A DNA stretch of 64,000 bases from Methanogenium organophilum (GCF_026684035.1 NZ_CP113361.1:744001-808000); one strand, 5' to 3'. Counted from the first letter of the stretch, positions 1 to 9,149 are shown. Notes: generated by a model not told the origin, from the sequence alone. Numbers and translations are program-made.

Positions 1-1110
1 CGCTGTCCGGTGATGGAGCGGTTTCATTCCTCCGTCCGGGTAAAACCATCCGACTCCTATATGGGCGGTGCACCATCGGTATTTGTCGGGGCACATGGCT
101 ATCCAAAAGTGACAGGCGGTCCGCTCCTGATCGGTGAGAGCGACAACCCGGAGATCTGGGTAGAGAAGGCATACACCATCGATGATATCGTCGGTGTCCG
201 GTCCCGGACCATCCGGGGGAACACCGCAGGCGCCTCCCGCGGTGCGGATGCCATGCAGGAGATTGCCCTCTCTGCCACCCCCCTTGATGTGGAGGTCGCC
301 TTCACCAGGCCGGTCGCATTTGACCTCCGGTTTGACGGTACCATTGCCCCGGTCGGCCTCACGGGAGATATGAGAAAAATCGATGTTCTGGATAACGCCA
401 AAACCCCCCGCCCGGTTGACAGGGCAGTGAGTGACACGGATCTGTTAGCCGCCGACGCGGTATGGGACCTCTACCGGGACGGGGTGGGCGTGCACCAGGT
501 CTCCCAGCTCCTCAGTGCCGGTCTTCTGGGCAAACAGCGCAAGGTGGTCCCCACCCGCTGGAGCATCACTGCAACGGACGACATGTTGGGAAAGGCCTGC
601 AAGACGGTTGTTTCCCGCAACAGTGCACTGGACGAGTATCTCGTCTTCGCCGCTACTCTGCACGGGAACACCATCGTCTGCATCCTTACTCCCGGTGATT
701 TCCGCTATGAGATGATCGAGCACTGGCAGGCAGGCAGTATGTGGGGAGGGCATGCGGGCGCCATCATGACCGATGGAGAGAGCAGAAAGGGAAAAAAAGG
801 GTATTCTCCCATCGCAGGCGCCTACTACTCCGCCCGCCTTGCCGTCCTCGACTATCTCCGCACTGCAGGCAGGTCGGCGCGGGCCATTGTCATCCGGAGT
901 GTTGCCGGGTCATACTGGGCCCCTCTCGGCACATGGGTCATCCGGGAAGCCGCACGCCAGGCAATGGCACAGCCGCCCACTACCTTCGAAGACCTTTCCG
1001 GTGCAAAGGCATTTGCGACAGCAATCCTCGGCAATAGTACCTGGGAACACCACAGCACCCTTCTCACAGAAATTAAAACTCAAAAAACCCTTTTTGATTA
1101 TTTTTCATAA
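1..1110 (+). CDS. nreA: NreA-type archaeal DNA repair protein (5' truncated by window edge)
   Basis: The frame is open from the first base. It reads Arg-Cys-Pro before the first possible start at position 10, which matches the end of the N-terminal Cys-rich zinc motif of Nre proteins, so the true start lies outside the window. About 369 residues are visible. The body has the family pattern (SYMGGAPSVFVGAHGYPKV, then VRSRTIRGNTAG). The last residues, QKTLFDYFS, form a PCNA-interacting (PIP) box, a known feature of NreA. Known role of the family: DNA damage tolerance in archaea, acting with the sliding clamp. The clamp-binding tail is seen; the repair role is inferred from the family. A DNA ligase gene lies about 800 bp away on the opposite strand. 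Confidence 0.88.
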   Translation, partial: RCPVMERFHSSVRVKPSDSYMGGAPSVFVGAHGYPKVTGGPLLIGESDNPEIWVEKAYTIDDIVGVRSRTIRGNTAGASRGADAMQEIALSATPLDVEVAFTRPVAFDLRFDGTIAPVGLTGDMRKIDVLDNAKTPRPVDRAVSDTDLLAADAVWDLYRDGVGVHQVSQLLSAGLLGKQRKVVPTRWSITATDDMLGKACKTVVSRNSALDEYLVFAATLHGNTIVCILTPGDFRYEMIEHWQAGSMWGGHAGAIMTDGESRKGKKGYSPIAGAYYSARLAVLDYLRTAGRSARAIVIRSVAGSYWAPLGTWVIREAARQAMAQPPTTFEDLSGAKAFATAILGNSTWEHHSTLLTEIKTQKTLFDYFS

Positions 1111-1116
1111 ATCACG

Positions 1117-1130
1117 AGAATTATATACCT
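1117..1130 (+). promoter_or_regulatory. TATA-like element for a probable leaderless transcript
   Basis: AATTATATACC lies about 25-30 bases before the ATG at 1152. No Shine-Dalgarno sequence separates it from that ATG, so transcription probably starts at or next to the start codon. This is inferred from spacing only. Confidence 0.4.
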
Positions 1131-1151
1131 CAAACCAGAAGCATTATTTCT

Positions 1152-1913
1152 ATGAATATGTGTTTGGGTGCATTGCTTGGAACGGGGGTTTTCACAGCAC
1201 TCGCTGCGCCTGTCCAGGCATCGAATATGGACTATGTCTCGAGCGGGCTGAGTGCGAACCAGTATCTGCAGATTATGATTGCGTCACTCATTCTGGTAGC
1301 GGTATTCATCGTGATCGCCTACTTCATTGGTAAGCGAAATGCACGGCGAACCAAAGTGAATCAGGTCACCAAATCCCTGGGATTTATTCTTGCCATTCTC
1401 TACCTGATTGTCGGGACGTTTCTTCTGATAATTGATTTTATTGTACTCATTGAGCCATATGTCCAGATAGATGCGTTCATCTATACGGTCCAGACATTCC
1501 GGTATTACTTCCCGGAAATGGTTTTTGGCATCATTATCGTCGGTGCGGCGGGACTTCTGCTCTATCTGGTCGGATTATACATCCTGGTCTTTGTGCGTGA
1601 CACTGAACTGGTGGAAAAAGAGAAAGGGGCATATCACATTCAGGCATCACCGGAGCTGGACAGCGAAGTGAGTAAAGGACAGGTGGAATACTCCAGACTT
1701 AAATTCCGTGTCACATTCTGGGACACCAAAGAGCCACTCTCAGACGGAAAAATCCATCTGGAGACAAAAGAAGGCACCCTGATGATGATCAAATACACGG
1801 ATATTATGGGAGAGGTGGATTTCGGCAAACTCCGCGGCACAGAGGACGACTACTATGCCTATGTCGAGGGTGACCGGGAGCGGCAGGAATACCGCATCGT
1901 CTCTCTCACCTAG
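1152..1913 (+). CDS. Conserved membrane protein with C-terminal extracellular-type domain
   Basis: 253 residues, function not recognised. The N-terminus (residues 1-22) looks like a signal peptide or short hydrophobic lead. Three membrane segments follow at about 36-60, 75-102 and 118-150. A soluble C-terminal domain of about 90 residues comes last, with alternating beta-strand-like character ([19 protein letters not shown]), like an Ig or carboxypeptidase-regulatory fold. The gene converges with the DNA ligase gene and overlaps its 3' end by 8 bases. The start is set by the TATA-like element just upstream. A surface or envelope role is a guess from topology. Confidence 0.6.
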   Translation: MNMCLGALLGTGVFTALAAPVQASNMDYVSSGLSANQYLQIMIASLILVAVFIVIAYFIGKRNARRTKVNQVTKSLGFILAILYLIVGTFLLIIDFIVLIEPYVQIDAFIYTVQTFRYYFPEMVFGIIIVGAAGLLLYLVGLYILVFVRDTELVEKEKGAYHIQASPELDSEVSKGQVEYSRLKFRVTFWDTKEPLSDGKIHLETKEGTLMMIKYTDIMGEVDFGKLRGTEDDYYAYVEGDRERQEYRIVSLT

Positions 1914-3546
1914 CGGACTGGGCCGCAAACCGTTCTTCAATCATCCGGAGGGACTCTATCTCCTCCGGGCTTTTATCATCCCGCATCCGGATAAACCGGG
2001 GGAACCGCAGGGCAAATCCGCCGGTGTAATTCGGGCTCTTCTGAATTTCCGCATAGCCCACTTCCACCACAATCTGCGGCTCGACACGGACCATTTTTCC
2101 CTCTTCTGAGATGACAAGATCAGAGAGGGCTGCATACATCTCCTGCAGAGCCTCATCGGAAAATCCGGTCGCCACCTTGGAGAGCGGGATGAATGACCCA
2201 TCCTCACCCAGACAGGAGAGAAGAAATGACCCAAAGATATGCGCCCGTTTTCCTTCACCCCACTCCGCGCCGGTGACCACCAGATCAATGGTGTCCACCG
2301 CTGGTTTGATCTTCACCCAGAGTTTGCCACGCACACCCGGAGTATACGGGGAGCGGGGGTCTTTGATCATAATGCCTTCGTGCCCTTCTTCGAGTGCTCT
2401 GCGGTAGAGTGCGGCAATCTCGTCTTCATCCCCACTCACCAGCTGCGGCGCAACATAGGTGTCAGATACAGCCGCCTCCAGTCGTTTCCGGCGTTCTGTG
2501 AAGGGAAGGTCAATGAGCGTCTCACCATCCACCCAGAGAATGTCAAAAATATTCGGGGCAAGGGTAATCTCCTCAATATGGGAGTCAACATTATGTTTGC
2601 GGCGGAAGCGGCGGAGTACATACTGGAAAGGGAGTGGGCGACCGTCACGGACAGCAATAACCTCTCCATCGAGGATGATGTCGTGAGGTGTCGCTGCATC
2701 AAGCATTGCCACCACATCGGGAATCGCATGGGTTACCTCTTCCAGCCTCCGGGAGTACATCCGGCAGACACCACCCGATTTATGGAACTGGAACCGCGTG
2801 CCGTCATATTTGTATTCAGCAGCGATGGTGCCCGCTTCACGGAGCATATCCGTGACAGTTCCCTGTTTGGCAAGCATCATCTTCACCGGACGGAACGGCT
2901 CGATATGGACGGCATACAGGGCGTCCTCACCGGTGCGTGCGAGGAGTGCCACCTCTCCCAGATCATTTGCCGCCTGATGGGCATGCTCTACAGCGGCAGG
3001 ATTCACTCCAAAGGCCCCTGCAATGGCATCCCGCATTGTCCCCTCTCCGATACCGATCCTGAGTTCCCCCAGAAGCAGGCGGGCAAGGTATCGTCCTTCG
3101 AGGGGGGAAGCGTTCCCAAAGAGCCTGCGGAGTACCCGGTCCTTCTCCTTCTGGGATTTGGTGCCGCCGGTTGCAGCAAGGAGTGTGAAGTCACGCCCGA
3201 TCTCAGTTAGTGTCAGTGACTCGGAAAAAAAGGACATCTGCTCTTTTTTTGCAAGCAGCTCCTCAACCGCCCGGCCGGGATCTCCACTGCGATTGACGGC
3301 AGCGACAACCGCCCGGCGATCCCTGCCTGCCACATAGGCGACTGCATCATAGACACTGTTCGGGCCGATCCCGATCTTTTGCGGGCTCCAGTCCGGGAAG
3401 GGCCGTCCCATCAGGTAGCGGATAAAAAGGGGAATATCCTCCTCATCCAGTTTCGGCAGAACATCCTGTACGATTGACGTCATATCGAGCCGTCCGGCGG
3501 TTCCTTCCAGTGCATCACATATGTGAGAAAAATCCAGAAAATCCAT
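1906..3546 (-). CDS. lig: ATP-dependent DNA ligase
   Basis: 546 residues. It seals nicks in duplex DNA during replication and repair through a lysyl-AMP intermediate. The adenylation motif EYKYDGTR places the catalytic lysine at residue 246. The later nucleotidyltransferase motifs are present ([28 protein letters not shown]), and a N-terminal DNA-binding domain precedes them. The length fits archaeal and eukaryotic type I ligases (550-600). The ATG at 3546 is preferred over an upstream in-frame codon at 3582 because GAGGTG lies at the right distance in the end of the upstream MBL gene. Only 7 bases separate the two genes, so they are probably cotranscribed. Confidence 0.95.
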   Translation of the reverse strand: MDFLDFSHICDALEGTAGRLDMTSIVQDVLPKLDEEDIPLFIRYLMGRPFPDWSPQKIGIGPNSVYDAVAYVAGRDRRAVVAAVNRSGDPGRAVEELLAKKEQMSFFSESLTLTEIGRDFTLLAATGGTKSQKEKDRVLRRLFGNASPLEGRYLARLLLGELRIGIGEGTMRDAIAGAFGVNPAAVEHAHQAANDLGEVALLARTGEDALYAVHIEPFRPVKMMLAKQGTVTDMLREAGTIAAEYKYDGTRFQFHKSGGVCRMYSRRLEEVTHAIPDVVAMLDAATPHDIILDGEVIAVRDGRPLPFQYVLRRFRRKHNVDSHIEEITLAPNIFDILWVDGETLIDLPFTERRKRLEAAVSDTYVAPQLVSGDEDEIAALYRRALEEGHEGIMIKDPRSPYTPGVRGKLWVKIKPAVDTIDLVVTGAEWGEGKRAHIFGSFLLSCLGEDGSFIPLSKVATGFSDEALQEMYAALSDLVISEEGKMVRVEPQIVVEVGYAEIQKSPNYTGGFALRFPRFIRMRDDKSPEEIESLRMIEERFAAQSAR

Positions 3547-3553
3547 ATTTATA

Positions 3554-4330
3554 TCACACCTCAACGGTCCGGGTCGCGGCATGCTGAAGCCCGACTTCCA
3601 GTTCTACATCATGAGAGAAGAGCGCAAGTGTTTCGCGGGCAGTTCCAAGGGCTTTCTCCGGCGTATTGTTCTCTTCAGAGAGATGGGCGAGAACTGCTGC
3701 CGAGAGATCAGAGCAGAGTTCACTAAGGACATTTGACGCCGCCCGATTGGATAGATGACCGCGATTTTTATCTGCAATCCGGCGTTTCAGAAATACCGGA
3801 TACGGCCCGTTTTCAAGCATCACCGGACAATGATTGCTCTCAAGGACGAGACAGTCACAGCGGGAGAGATACGTCATCATTGCGGGAGTCACCATCCCGG
3901 TATCTGTGCAGACACCCACTGTCACCTCACCATCTGAGATACAGAATCCTGTCGGGTCCGCTGCGTCGTGTGAGGTGGAGAACGAAGTCACTGAGAATGT
4001 ATCGGTATAAAATGTCTCTCCCGGCGTGACCCGGCGAAGGTCAGCTGATTTCGGGGATTTCAGGGTTTCTTTCACCCCGGCAAGCGTTCCACCGGTGCCG
4101 AAGACGGACACCGGGCACTGGCGGGTAAAGACATCCACGCCCCGGATATGGTCCGAGTGCTCGTGGGTAATACAGAGCCCTTCCAAACAGGTGATGTCTC
4201 CGCCGCAGGCCGCAACAGATGACCGGATTCGGCGACTGCTGATGCCTGCATCCACAAGAAGGGCGCCACCGTTCCCTTCAATGTAGATGCTGTTTCCTTT
4301 GCTGCCGCTTGCAAGGACGGTAACCTTCAT
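3554..4330 (-). CDS. Metallo-beta-lactamase-fold hydrolase (YycJ/WalJ-like)
   Basis: 258 residues. The zinc-binding signature THEHSDH is at about residue 60. The opening [20 protein letters not shown] is typical of the YycJ/WalJ/PqqB-like branch of MBL hydrolases. Bacterial relatives are thought to be nucleases or phosphodiesterases with a role in DNA replication or repair. The substrate here is unknown, though the downstream DNA ligase gene is consistent with a DNA role. The ATG at 4330 is preferred over a TTG two codons upstream. The promoter should lie in the roughly 150-base divergent gap shared with the ATPase gene starting at 4483. Confidence 0.85.
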   Translation of the reverse strand: MKVTVLASGSKGNSIYIEGNGGALLVDAGISSRRIRSSVAACGGDITCLEGLCITHEHSDHIRGVDVFTRQCPVSVFGTGGTLAGVKETLKSPKSADLRRVTPGETFYTDTFSVTSFSTSHDAADPTGFCISDGEVTVGVCTDTGMVTPAMMTYLSRCDCLVLESNHCPVMLENGPYPVFLKRRIADKNRGHLSNRAASNVLSELCSDLSAAVLAHLSEENNTPEKALGTARETLALFSHDVELEVGLQHAATRTVEV

Positions 4331-4482
4331 TGCCAATATGTTTGGCTCACATGATGGTAAAAGTCACCTCTCTGCTAGTATTACCATCCCGCATGCACCC
4401 CATGCATGCCGAAACGGTACCACAGATATCTTTTTTCTCTGTTTGGTCAATTATTGAAAATAACTGGAAACCGAGGCACAGA

Positions 4483-5877
4483 ATGACGGAGACATGGAAC
4501 GCTGCCCTGAAAGCTATCATACCAACACTCACCGGGTGCAGGGCAGGCCCCGATATGAAACACATCACGTACGGCGCAAATGCCTACTGTGTCCGTTCCC
4601 ATAGCCGCGATGAACTGCGATTTTGTCTCCCGCTTCTCGTCACGGAGAGTGTATCAAAAACAGCCTGCCCCGACAGTCGCGGACAGGACGGGGCAGTCTG
4701 GGCAGCGCTGGAGCATATCAAAACACAGGTTCCCCGCATCCCGGCACTCGCACCGGTGGGCGGCAGGGGAACCCGTCATCCCCGGCACTGCATTGCCCAC
4801 ACCGAACCCTGCACCCTCATCTGCACACCGGACGGCATGGGGGAGGCGCTCTGGAAACCGGATAGAAACAATTTTTTGGACGCGTTCGGTCTGCATATCC
4901 TGGTGCGGGGAGCACTCCCGTACCCGGGGCCGCCCACCGTCCCGGCACAGCATGACGTGCGTGAGAAACTCCGGGACCTCTGCGACGCCATCGGTGATGC
5001 CGAAGCGTCAGTTTCCCCCCGTCAGGTGGAAACAGCAGTCCTCACGGCCATTGACCAGAAATCCCTGCGCCAGAGACTGCCTGAGGAGGGCATCATCACG
5101 TTTATCGCGGATGGCAGCCTGATGGCACGAAAGGAGACGGAGGTGCGAAATCACTACCGCATCGCAGGCCCGAAAGAAGGAGTGCATATCCCCTTTTTCT
5201 GCCCGGAAACACTCACACCAGCGGAATTTGACTGCGAGGGGAGTGGGGGAAGCCTCACCGGCTTTGCCATCCGCAGGCGGGAGGCAGTTGCCATCATCGG
5301 TTCCAATGCGGAAGGAAAGACAACCATCATCCATGGCATTCTCTCAGGGGTAGACGACCATGCACCCGGTGACGGACGGGAAGGCATTGTCACCCGCCGT
5401 GGCATTGAACGGATTGCTGCCGGAGCATACGGCCTCAAAGGGGCAGACGTCAGCCTCTTTTTTAAGAGCCTTCCCCCGGGGGTAAACGGCACCCCGAAGA
5501 TGGCGTACGGTGCAGGCAGCGGATCACTGGTGATGGCCTACGAATGTGTCCGTGCCTGCGCCCGCAAGGCTCCTGCCATTCTCTTTGATGAGGATACCGC
5601 AGCTAACAATCTGCTGATCCCCTCCTCGTTTCAGACAGAGGATGTTACCCCTCTCTCAGAGGTCCTCCACCATAATCGTGAGGCGCTGGGTGAGACTGCA
5701 CTGATCTTTGCGGCAGGCTCATCGGATATGCTTGTCGCCCGGGCGGATGTAATTATCCGGCTGAAAGATCACGCGGCAGATGCCGTACCGCCACAGGAAT
5801 TCCGGGCACACCTGCAGGACCATCTCAGGGAGATGCTCGCATCGCTGAACGAAGAAAAAGGGACACCGCGGATTTAA
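4483..5877 (+). CDS. Predicted ATPase of the ABC class (COG3044 / PF09818 type)
   Basis: About 464 residues from the chosen ATG at 4483, which has GAGGC upstream; in-frame ATGs exist further 5'. The Walker A-like stretch IGSNAEGKTTIIHGI is followed by the family's PGDGREGIVT segment. A signature-like GAGSGS and a Walker B with LFDEDTAANNLLIP come next. These features define the poorly characterised COG3044 ABC ATPases, which are soluble and have no transporter partner. The gene is divergent from the MBL hydrolase and overlaps the end of the MosAB-like gene by 4 bases. The biochemical role is unknown for the family. Confidence 0.8.
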   Translation: MTETWNAALKAIIPTLTGCRAGPDMKHITYGANAYCVRSHSRDELRFCLPLLVTESVSKTACPDSRGQDGAVWAALEHIKTQVPRIPALAPVGGRGTRHPRHCIAHTEPCTLICTPDGMGEALWKPDRNNFLDAFGLHILVRGALPYPGPPTVPAQHDVREKLRDLCDAIGDAEASVSPRQVETAVLTAIDQKSLRQRLPEEGIITFIADGSLMARKETEVRNHYRIAGPKEGVHIPFFCPETLTPAEFDCEGSGGSLTGFAIRRREAVAIIGSNAEGKTTIIHGILSGVDDHAPGDGREGIVTRRGIERIAAGAYGLKGADVSLFFKSLPPGVNGTPKMAYGAGSGSLVMAYECVRACARKAPAILFDEDTAANNLLIPSSFQTEDVTPLSEVLHHNREALGETALIFAAGSSDMLVARADVIIRLKDHAADAVPPQEFRAHLQDHLREMLASLNEEKGTPRI

Positions 5878-6692
5878 TCCGCCGTGATGAGAGTGCCGGG
5901 GTTTTCCCCCTTGAGGGCACGTTCCAGAGTGCCACGCTCATGCCCGTTGATGATACGTACTTCCCGGATATTTTTGGCATTTACCAGAAGTTCGACAACC
6001 TTGCGTTCCAGGACCATATCATCCATCTTCATGTCAAGGAGTTCTTCTGCCGAGATCTCTTTTATGAGTTCTGCTTCCGGATTGATGAACGGGTTTTCGG
6101 TGAAGAGTCCGTCAACATTCTTCAGCAGGGTGCAGGACTTTGCCCCGATAACCTCGGCGGCGAGGAATGCTCCGGTGTCAGTCCTGTGCTGCGGGATGAC
6201 TGTCCCGGGCGAAGGTTCTTCGAAGTAGCTGTAGGGCGGGGTGCCGGCCATCACCGGAAGAAGGCCCATTCTCATCAGCATCGGGAGGTCCATAATTTCG
6301 TCCACTTCAACGCGGATACCACCGTCTTCAGCGAGCAGGGCCGCAACCATCTTGGTATTCTGCGTGCTCACATCCCCTGTCAGTTCAGCAAGAATCCCGG
6401 TCGGCATCCCAAGATCAATGCCGATGTCCATCACATGACGGACACGAACACCACCGCCCACCACGACAAGCATCTCATACTGTTCCTTGAGCTGACGGAT
6501 TTCATCCAGAATCGGCAACAGCACCTTTGAACCAAAGTCCACCGTTCCGTGGCCGCCGATCTTAACCACATTCAGGTTGGGTGCTATCCGCACGATACGA
6601 TCCTGGTTCTCTCCGTACTCAAGAGATCTGCGTACCAGTGTTTCTCCCTGTAATTTGTTCTTTATTTCGCGGCGTTTCTTCATGGTACTCAT
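5874..6692 (-). CDS. Molybdenum storage protein (MosA/MosB)-like amino acid kinase family protein
   Basis: 272 residues of the amino acid kinase / UMP kinase fold. It keeps the order of motifs known from Azotobacter MosA and MosB: NVVKIGGHGTVDFGSKVLLP, a Gly-rich VVGGGVRVRH, a TPPYSYFE segment, GTVIPQHRTDTGAFL, KNVDGLFTENP and EVRIINGHERGTLERAL, ending NPGTLITAD. Known family role: ATP-dependent storage of molybdate or tungstate as polyoxometalate clusters in a hollow oligomer. Only one subunit gene is present, so a homo-oligomer would be needed. A MOT1-type molybdate permease lies 1.2 kb away. A uridylate-kinase-like activity remains possible, but the C-terminal pattern favours MosAB. Confidence 0.75.
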   Translation of the reverse strand: MSTMKKRREIKNKLQGETLVRRSLEYGENQDRIVRIAPNLNVVKIGGHGTVDFGSKVLLPILDEIRQLKEQYEMLVVVGGGVRVRHVMDIGIDLGMPTGILAELTGDVSTQNTKMVAALLAEDGGIRVEVDEIMDLPMLMRMGLLPVMAGTPPYSYFEEPSPGTVIPQHRTDTGAFLAAEVIGAKSCTLLKNVDGLFTENPFINPEAELIKEISAEELLDMKMDDMVLERKVVELLVNAKNIREVRIINGHERGTLERALKGENPGTLITAD

Positions 6693-6792
6693 GTATCAGA
6701 GATTTATCTTATATGAATAAAGATTTCCTGTTCTCCCAGACCTGTTTTCATATGAGCGGTGTGCCGGATCAACTACCGCTGCCGGTTTATGA

Positions 6793-6805
6793 AAATATAT
6801 ATACC
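6793..6805 (+). promoter_or_regulatory. TATA-like element upstream of the small paralogue pair
   Basis: AAATATATATACC lies about 25-30 bases upstream of an 18-bp perfect palindrome and 70 bases upstream of the ATG at 6873. The predicted start of transcription falls inside the palindrome. Confidence 0.45.
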
Positions 6806-6822
6806 ATAGCCAACCACTAAGC

Positions 6823-6840
6823 ATATATCAGCTGATATAT
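6823..6840. promoter_or_regulatory. Perfect 18-bp palindrome, candidate operator
   Basis: ATATATCAGCTGATATAT is its own reverse complement. It sits 18 bases downstream of the TATA-like element and overlaps the expected transcription start of the two small paralogous genes. That is a usual place for repressor binding in archaea. The regulator is unknown; a metal- or oxyanion-responsive one would fit the neighbourhood, but nothing in the sequence shows it. Confidence 0.5.
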
Positions 6841-6872
6841 CAGATGTTATATCACTGCAGGATGTGAAAACA

Positions 6873-7091
6873 ATGAAAATCTATGTTCGGGCACGCACAA
6901 AAGTCGGCGAAGGCGTCCGCCAGCCGAAATTCAAGGTCGTTGCCACCACCGGTGATGCAACAGAAAAAATCAAATTCCGGGCAAAGCACCTGCGCAAATC
7001 TGAACTGGAACAGATTGCAGAGGACTGCAGTGCCACACTGGTGTACCTGGAGTCTCCCCGCGGCACCGGTGAAGGCAGCAACAAGTCATAA
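6873..7091 (+). CDS. Small conserved protein, first of a tandem pair
   Basis: 72 residues, not recognised. It begins MKIYVRARTKVGEGVRQPKF and shares about half its residues with the next gene (the motif VGEGV-QP-F-VVA-TGD, then KIK-RA-H-RK-ELE). The alternation of strand-like and helix-like stretches suggests a small alpha/beta fold. The lysine/arginine-rich first half could bind nucleic acid or an anion. The ATG at 6873 is chosen over a GTG at 6864 because GGATGTG acts as ribosome binding site. The pair lies between the MosAB-like gene and the molybdate permease gene. Confidence 0.75.
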   Translation: MKIYVRARTKVGEGVRQPKFKVVATTGDATEKIKFRAKHLRKSELEQIAEDCSATLVYLESPRGTGEGSNKS

Positions 7092-7145
7092 ATATCTTAT
7101 CACCTATTTTGAATCGTCCGTATATGCGGCGAAGAGGGGAACACG

Positions 7146-7361
7146 ATGAAAATTTATGTACGTCCACGACAAAAAGTCGGAGAAGGAGTAAAACAGCCAA
7201 TGTTCAGGGTTGTTGCAGTCACCGGAGACAGTGAAGAGAAAATTAAAGTTCGGGCCACTCATTTCCGGAAAAAAGAACTTGAGATGATTGCTTCCGACAC
7301 CGGTGCTGAGATTGTCATACTTGAACATGCGTCTGACGAATCCGGGAAAAGCCTGGACTAA
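7146..7361 (+). CDS. Small conserved protein, second of a tandem pair
   Basis: 71 residues, paralogue of the gene ending at 7091, beginning MKIYVRPRQKVGEGVKQPMF. GAGGGG provides a good ribosome binding site 7 bases before the ATG. The pair arose by tandem duplication. The C-termini differ and are both acidic/Ser-Gly rich, which suggests that only the core is constrained. No function is known to me. Confidence 0.75.
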   Translation: MKIYVRPRQKVGEGVKQPMFRVVAVTGDSEEKIKVRATHFRKKELEMIASDTGAEIVILEHASDESGKSLD

Positions 7362-7369
7362 CCACCAGC

Positions 7370-7386
7370 CTTTTTTTCTTTTCCTG
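7370..7386 (+). terminator. Poly-T tract, probable archaeal terminator
   Basis: CTTTTTTTCTTTTCC follows the second small paralogue gene by 8 bases. Archaeal RNA polymerase commonly terminates in such oligo-T tracts without a hairpin. Confidence 0.45.
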
Positions 7387-7405
7387 CCAAATACCGCATA
7401 CGTAT

Positions 7406-7789
7406 ATGGCGTCACTTGATATCCCTGCACTATTCCATGCCGCAGCCGAGATCCTTATCCGGGAAGATCACTCAGTTTCCATTGAATATTCATCCGAAGA
7501 GGTGAGGATACGGTTTCCCACGACCCGCAAACTTGCCCGCTATCTCGATGTCCCTCATTATTACGTTCTCCCGGTGTTCAGCATGATGGAGGAGAAACAT
7601 CTGGTCAGAAGAGAGGAGCGGGTCGGCATCTCTACAACCAGTGCGGGCACCATGCTCTTTCTAAAGGTCGTAGGAGAGGCAATGCCGGATGAGGCAACGG
7701 CACTCCTGGGCGAAGGAACCATCGATGCAATCACGGCAAAGATATCTTCTGCTGTGTCCCCATCAGGACTCCGGACCTCCCCTGACTAA
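7406..7789 (+). CDS. Conserved hypothetical protein with winged-helix-like segment
   Basis: 127 residues, not recognised. Residues 30-85 (IRFPTTRKLARYLDVPHYYV, then FSMMEEKHLVRREERVGIST) resemble the helix-turn-helix plus wing of small archaeal DNA-binding proteins: a recognition-like helix, then a beta-hairpin. The last 40 residues are a helical tail rich in Ala and Thr. No ribosome binding site is visible before the ATG, so it may be leaderless or translated from the upstream transcript. A regulatory role is an inference from the fold guess. Confidence 0.6.
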   Translation: MASLDIPALFHAAAEILIREDHSVSIEYSSEEVRIRFPTTRKLARYLDVPHYYVLPVFSMMEEKHLVRREERVGISTTSAGTMLFLKVVGEAMPDEATALLGEGTIDAITAKISSAVSPSGLRTSPD

Positions 7790-7876
7790 AAGGGACAAAG
7801 GAATCGCAACAGCTATCGTAAGGCAAATCTGACGGTATGCTGATTCGCACCGGAATGCGGCAGAAACGGAGATGAC

Positions 7877-9019
7877 ATGGACCTGCTGACACATCACCCA
7901 TATAACAGAGACGATCTGCCAAAACCCGCATTTACCCTGCGTGAGGCCGCAGGATCAGTTGGCGACTTCGGGACGATCCTGCCAATTGTCCTGGGTGTGG
8001 CGCTTGTATCCGATATGAATATCAGCCACATTCTCTTCTTTTTTGCCGTATGGTTTATTATTTCCGGGTTTTATTACCGTCTCCCCGTGCCCATCGAGCC
8101 GATGAAGGCCATCGGTGCTGTTGTTATTGCAGGCTCACTCACGCATGACATCATCGCTGCATCCGGCATTATTGTCGGTATCTTCTTTCTTCTGGCAGGC
8201 CTTATGCGGTGGATGGAGGCACTGAAAAAGTATATCCCCCAGAATGTCATCCGGGGTGTGCAGGCAGCCCTTGCGCTCCTGCTTTTAAAATCAGCCCTCG
8301 GATTTGCTACGGGCGATATCATTCCGTTTACTGTGGCGACACTGGTCATTGCGCTCTTCTGGGTCGGGGCGAAGTACACCCGGATACCCGACATCTCCGC
8401 GCTCATTGTGGTCTTCGGCGGAGTGGGTGCAGGGATTCTCATCTCCGGCATGCCGGAATTTATTCTGCCTGCTCTCCCCACCGTATTTTTACCGTCACCG
8501 GAGGTGTTCTTCCCGGCATTCACCGACCTTGTCCTCCCGCAGATCCCGCTCACGATCACAAATGCCATCCTTGCAACCTCTCTTCTGACACTGGACCTCT
8601 TCCGGCATGAAATAAAACCGGACCGTCTCTCTGCCACTATCGGTGTAATGAATCTGGTCTCTGTTCCCTTCGGCGGATTTCCGATGTGCCACGGGGCAGG
8701 AGGGATGGCAGGACAGTACCGCTTTGGTGCACGCACCGGCGGGGCAAACATCATTGCAGGCATTATCCTGCTTGCATTTGCCTTTCTTTTCGCCTCAGCA
8801 GGCGTGCTCTCCATAATTCCCACCGGCATATTCGGCGCACTCCTCCTCTTTGTGGCGCTCGAACTGGGAATTCATGCAACGAAAACCGACTCCGCGGTAG
8901 TGACCGGTGTCATAGCTGTGGTCTCCATTGTAGGGAACATCACTATCGCATTCATTATCGGCATGATACTTGCATGGGGACGAATCTGGTACAGGAAACG
9001 CACCGGACAGGATCCATAA
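7877..9019 (+). CDS. MOT1-family molybdate/sulfate-type permease
   Basis: 380 residues with about 10-11 hydrophobic segments. The two hallmark motifs of MOT1 (MFS_MOT1/PF16983) are present: SVGDFGTILP at about residues 27-36, and GGFPMCHGAGGMAGQYRFGA at about 262-281. Plant and algal members are high-affinity molybdate carriers. The prokaryotic ones are annotated as putative sulfate or molybdate permeases, so the substrate is inferred. A GGAG ribosome binding site precedes the ATG. The MosAB-like storage protein gene 1.2 kb away on the other strand strengthens the molybdate/tungstate reading. Methanogens need these metals for formylmethanofuran dehydrogenase. Confidence 0.85.
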   Translation: MDLLTHHPYNRDDLPKPAFTLREAAGSVGDFGTILPIVLGVALVSDMNISHILFFFAVWFIISGFYYRLPVPIEPMKAIGAVVIAGSLTHDIIAASGIIVGIFFLLAGLMRWMEALKKYIPQNVIRGVQAALALLLLKSALGFATGDIIPFTVATLVIALFWVGAKYTRIPDISALIVVFGGVGAGILISGMPEFILPALPTVFLPSPEVFFPAFTDLVLPQIPLTITNAILATSLLTLDLFRHEIKPDRLSATIGVMNLVSVPFGGFPMCHGAGGMAGQYRFGARTGGANIIAGIILLAFAFLFASAGVLSIIPTGIFGALLLFVALELGIHATKTDSAVVTGVIAVVSIVGNITIAFIIGMILAWGRIWYRKRTGQDP

Positions 9020-9085
9020 GCTGCGGAAAAGAATTCAGAAGAAGAAACACAGGAAAATCCCTGAGGGCTGGGTGCTCCGGCATAT

Positions 9086-9108
9086 GGCTGCAGTGCGCCA
9101 CTGCAGCC
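9086..9108. repeat. Perfect 10-bp inverted repeat with 3-base loop
   Basis: GGCTGCAGTG, loop CGC, CACTGCAGCC, starting 67 bases after the permease stop codon. No T-tract follows, so it is not a classical terminator. It may be a 3'-end RNA hairpin or a binding site. Confidence 0.55.
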
Positions 9109-9149
9109 GAATGACGGCAGGCCCCCATTCAGGGACAGTCCCGGATTGT

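Noticed and set aside
5874-6692. Uridylate kinase (pyrH)
   Set aside because: The C-terminal pattern and PPYxxxE segment match MosA/MosB more closely; kept as an alternative only.
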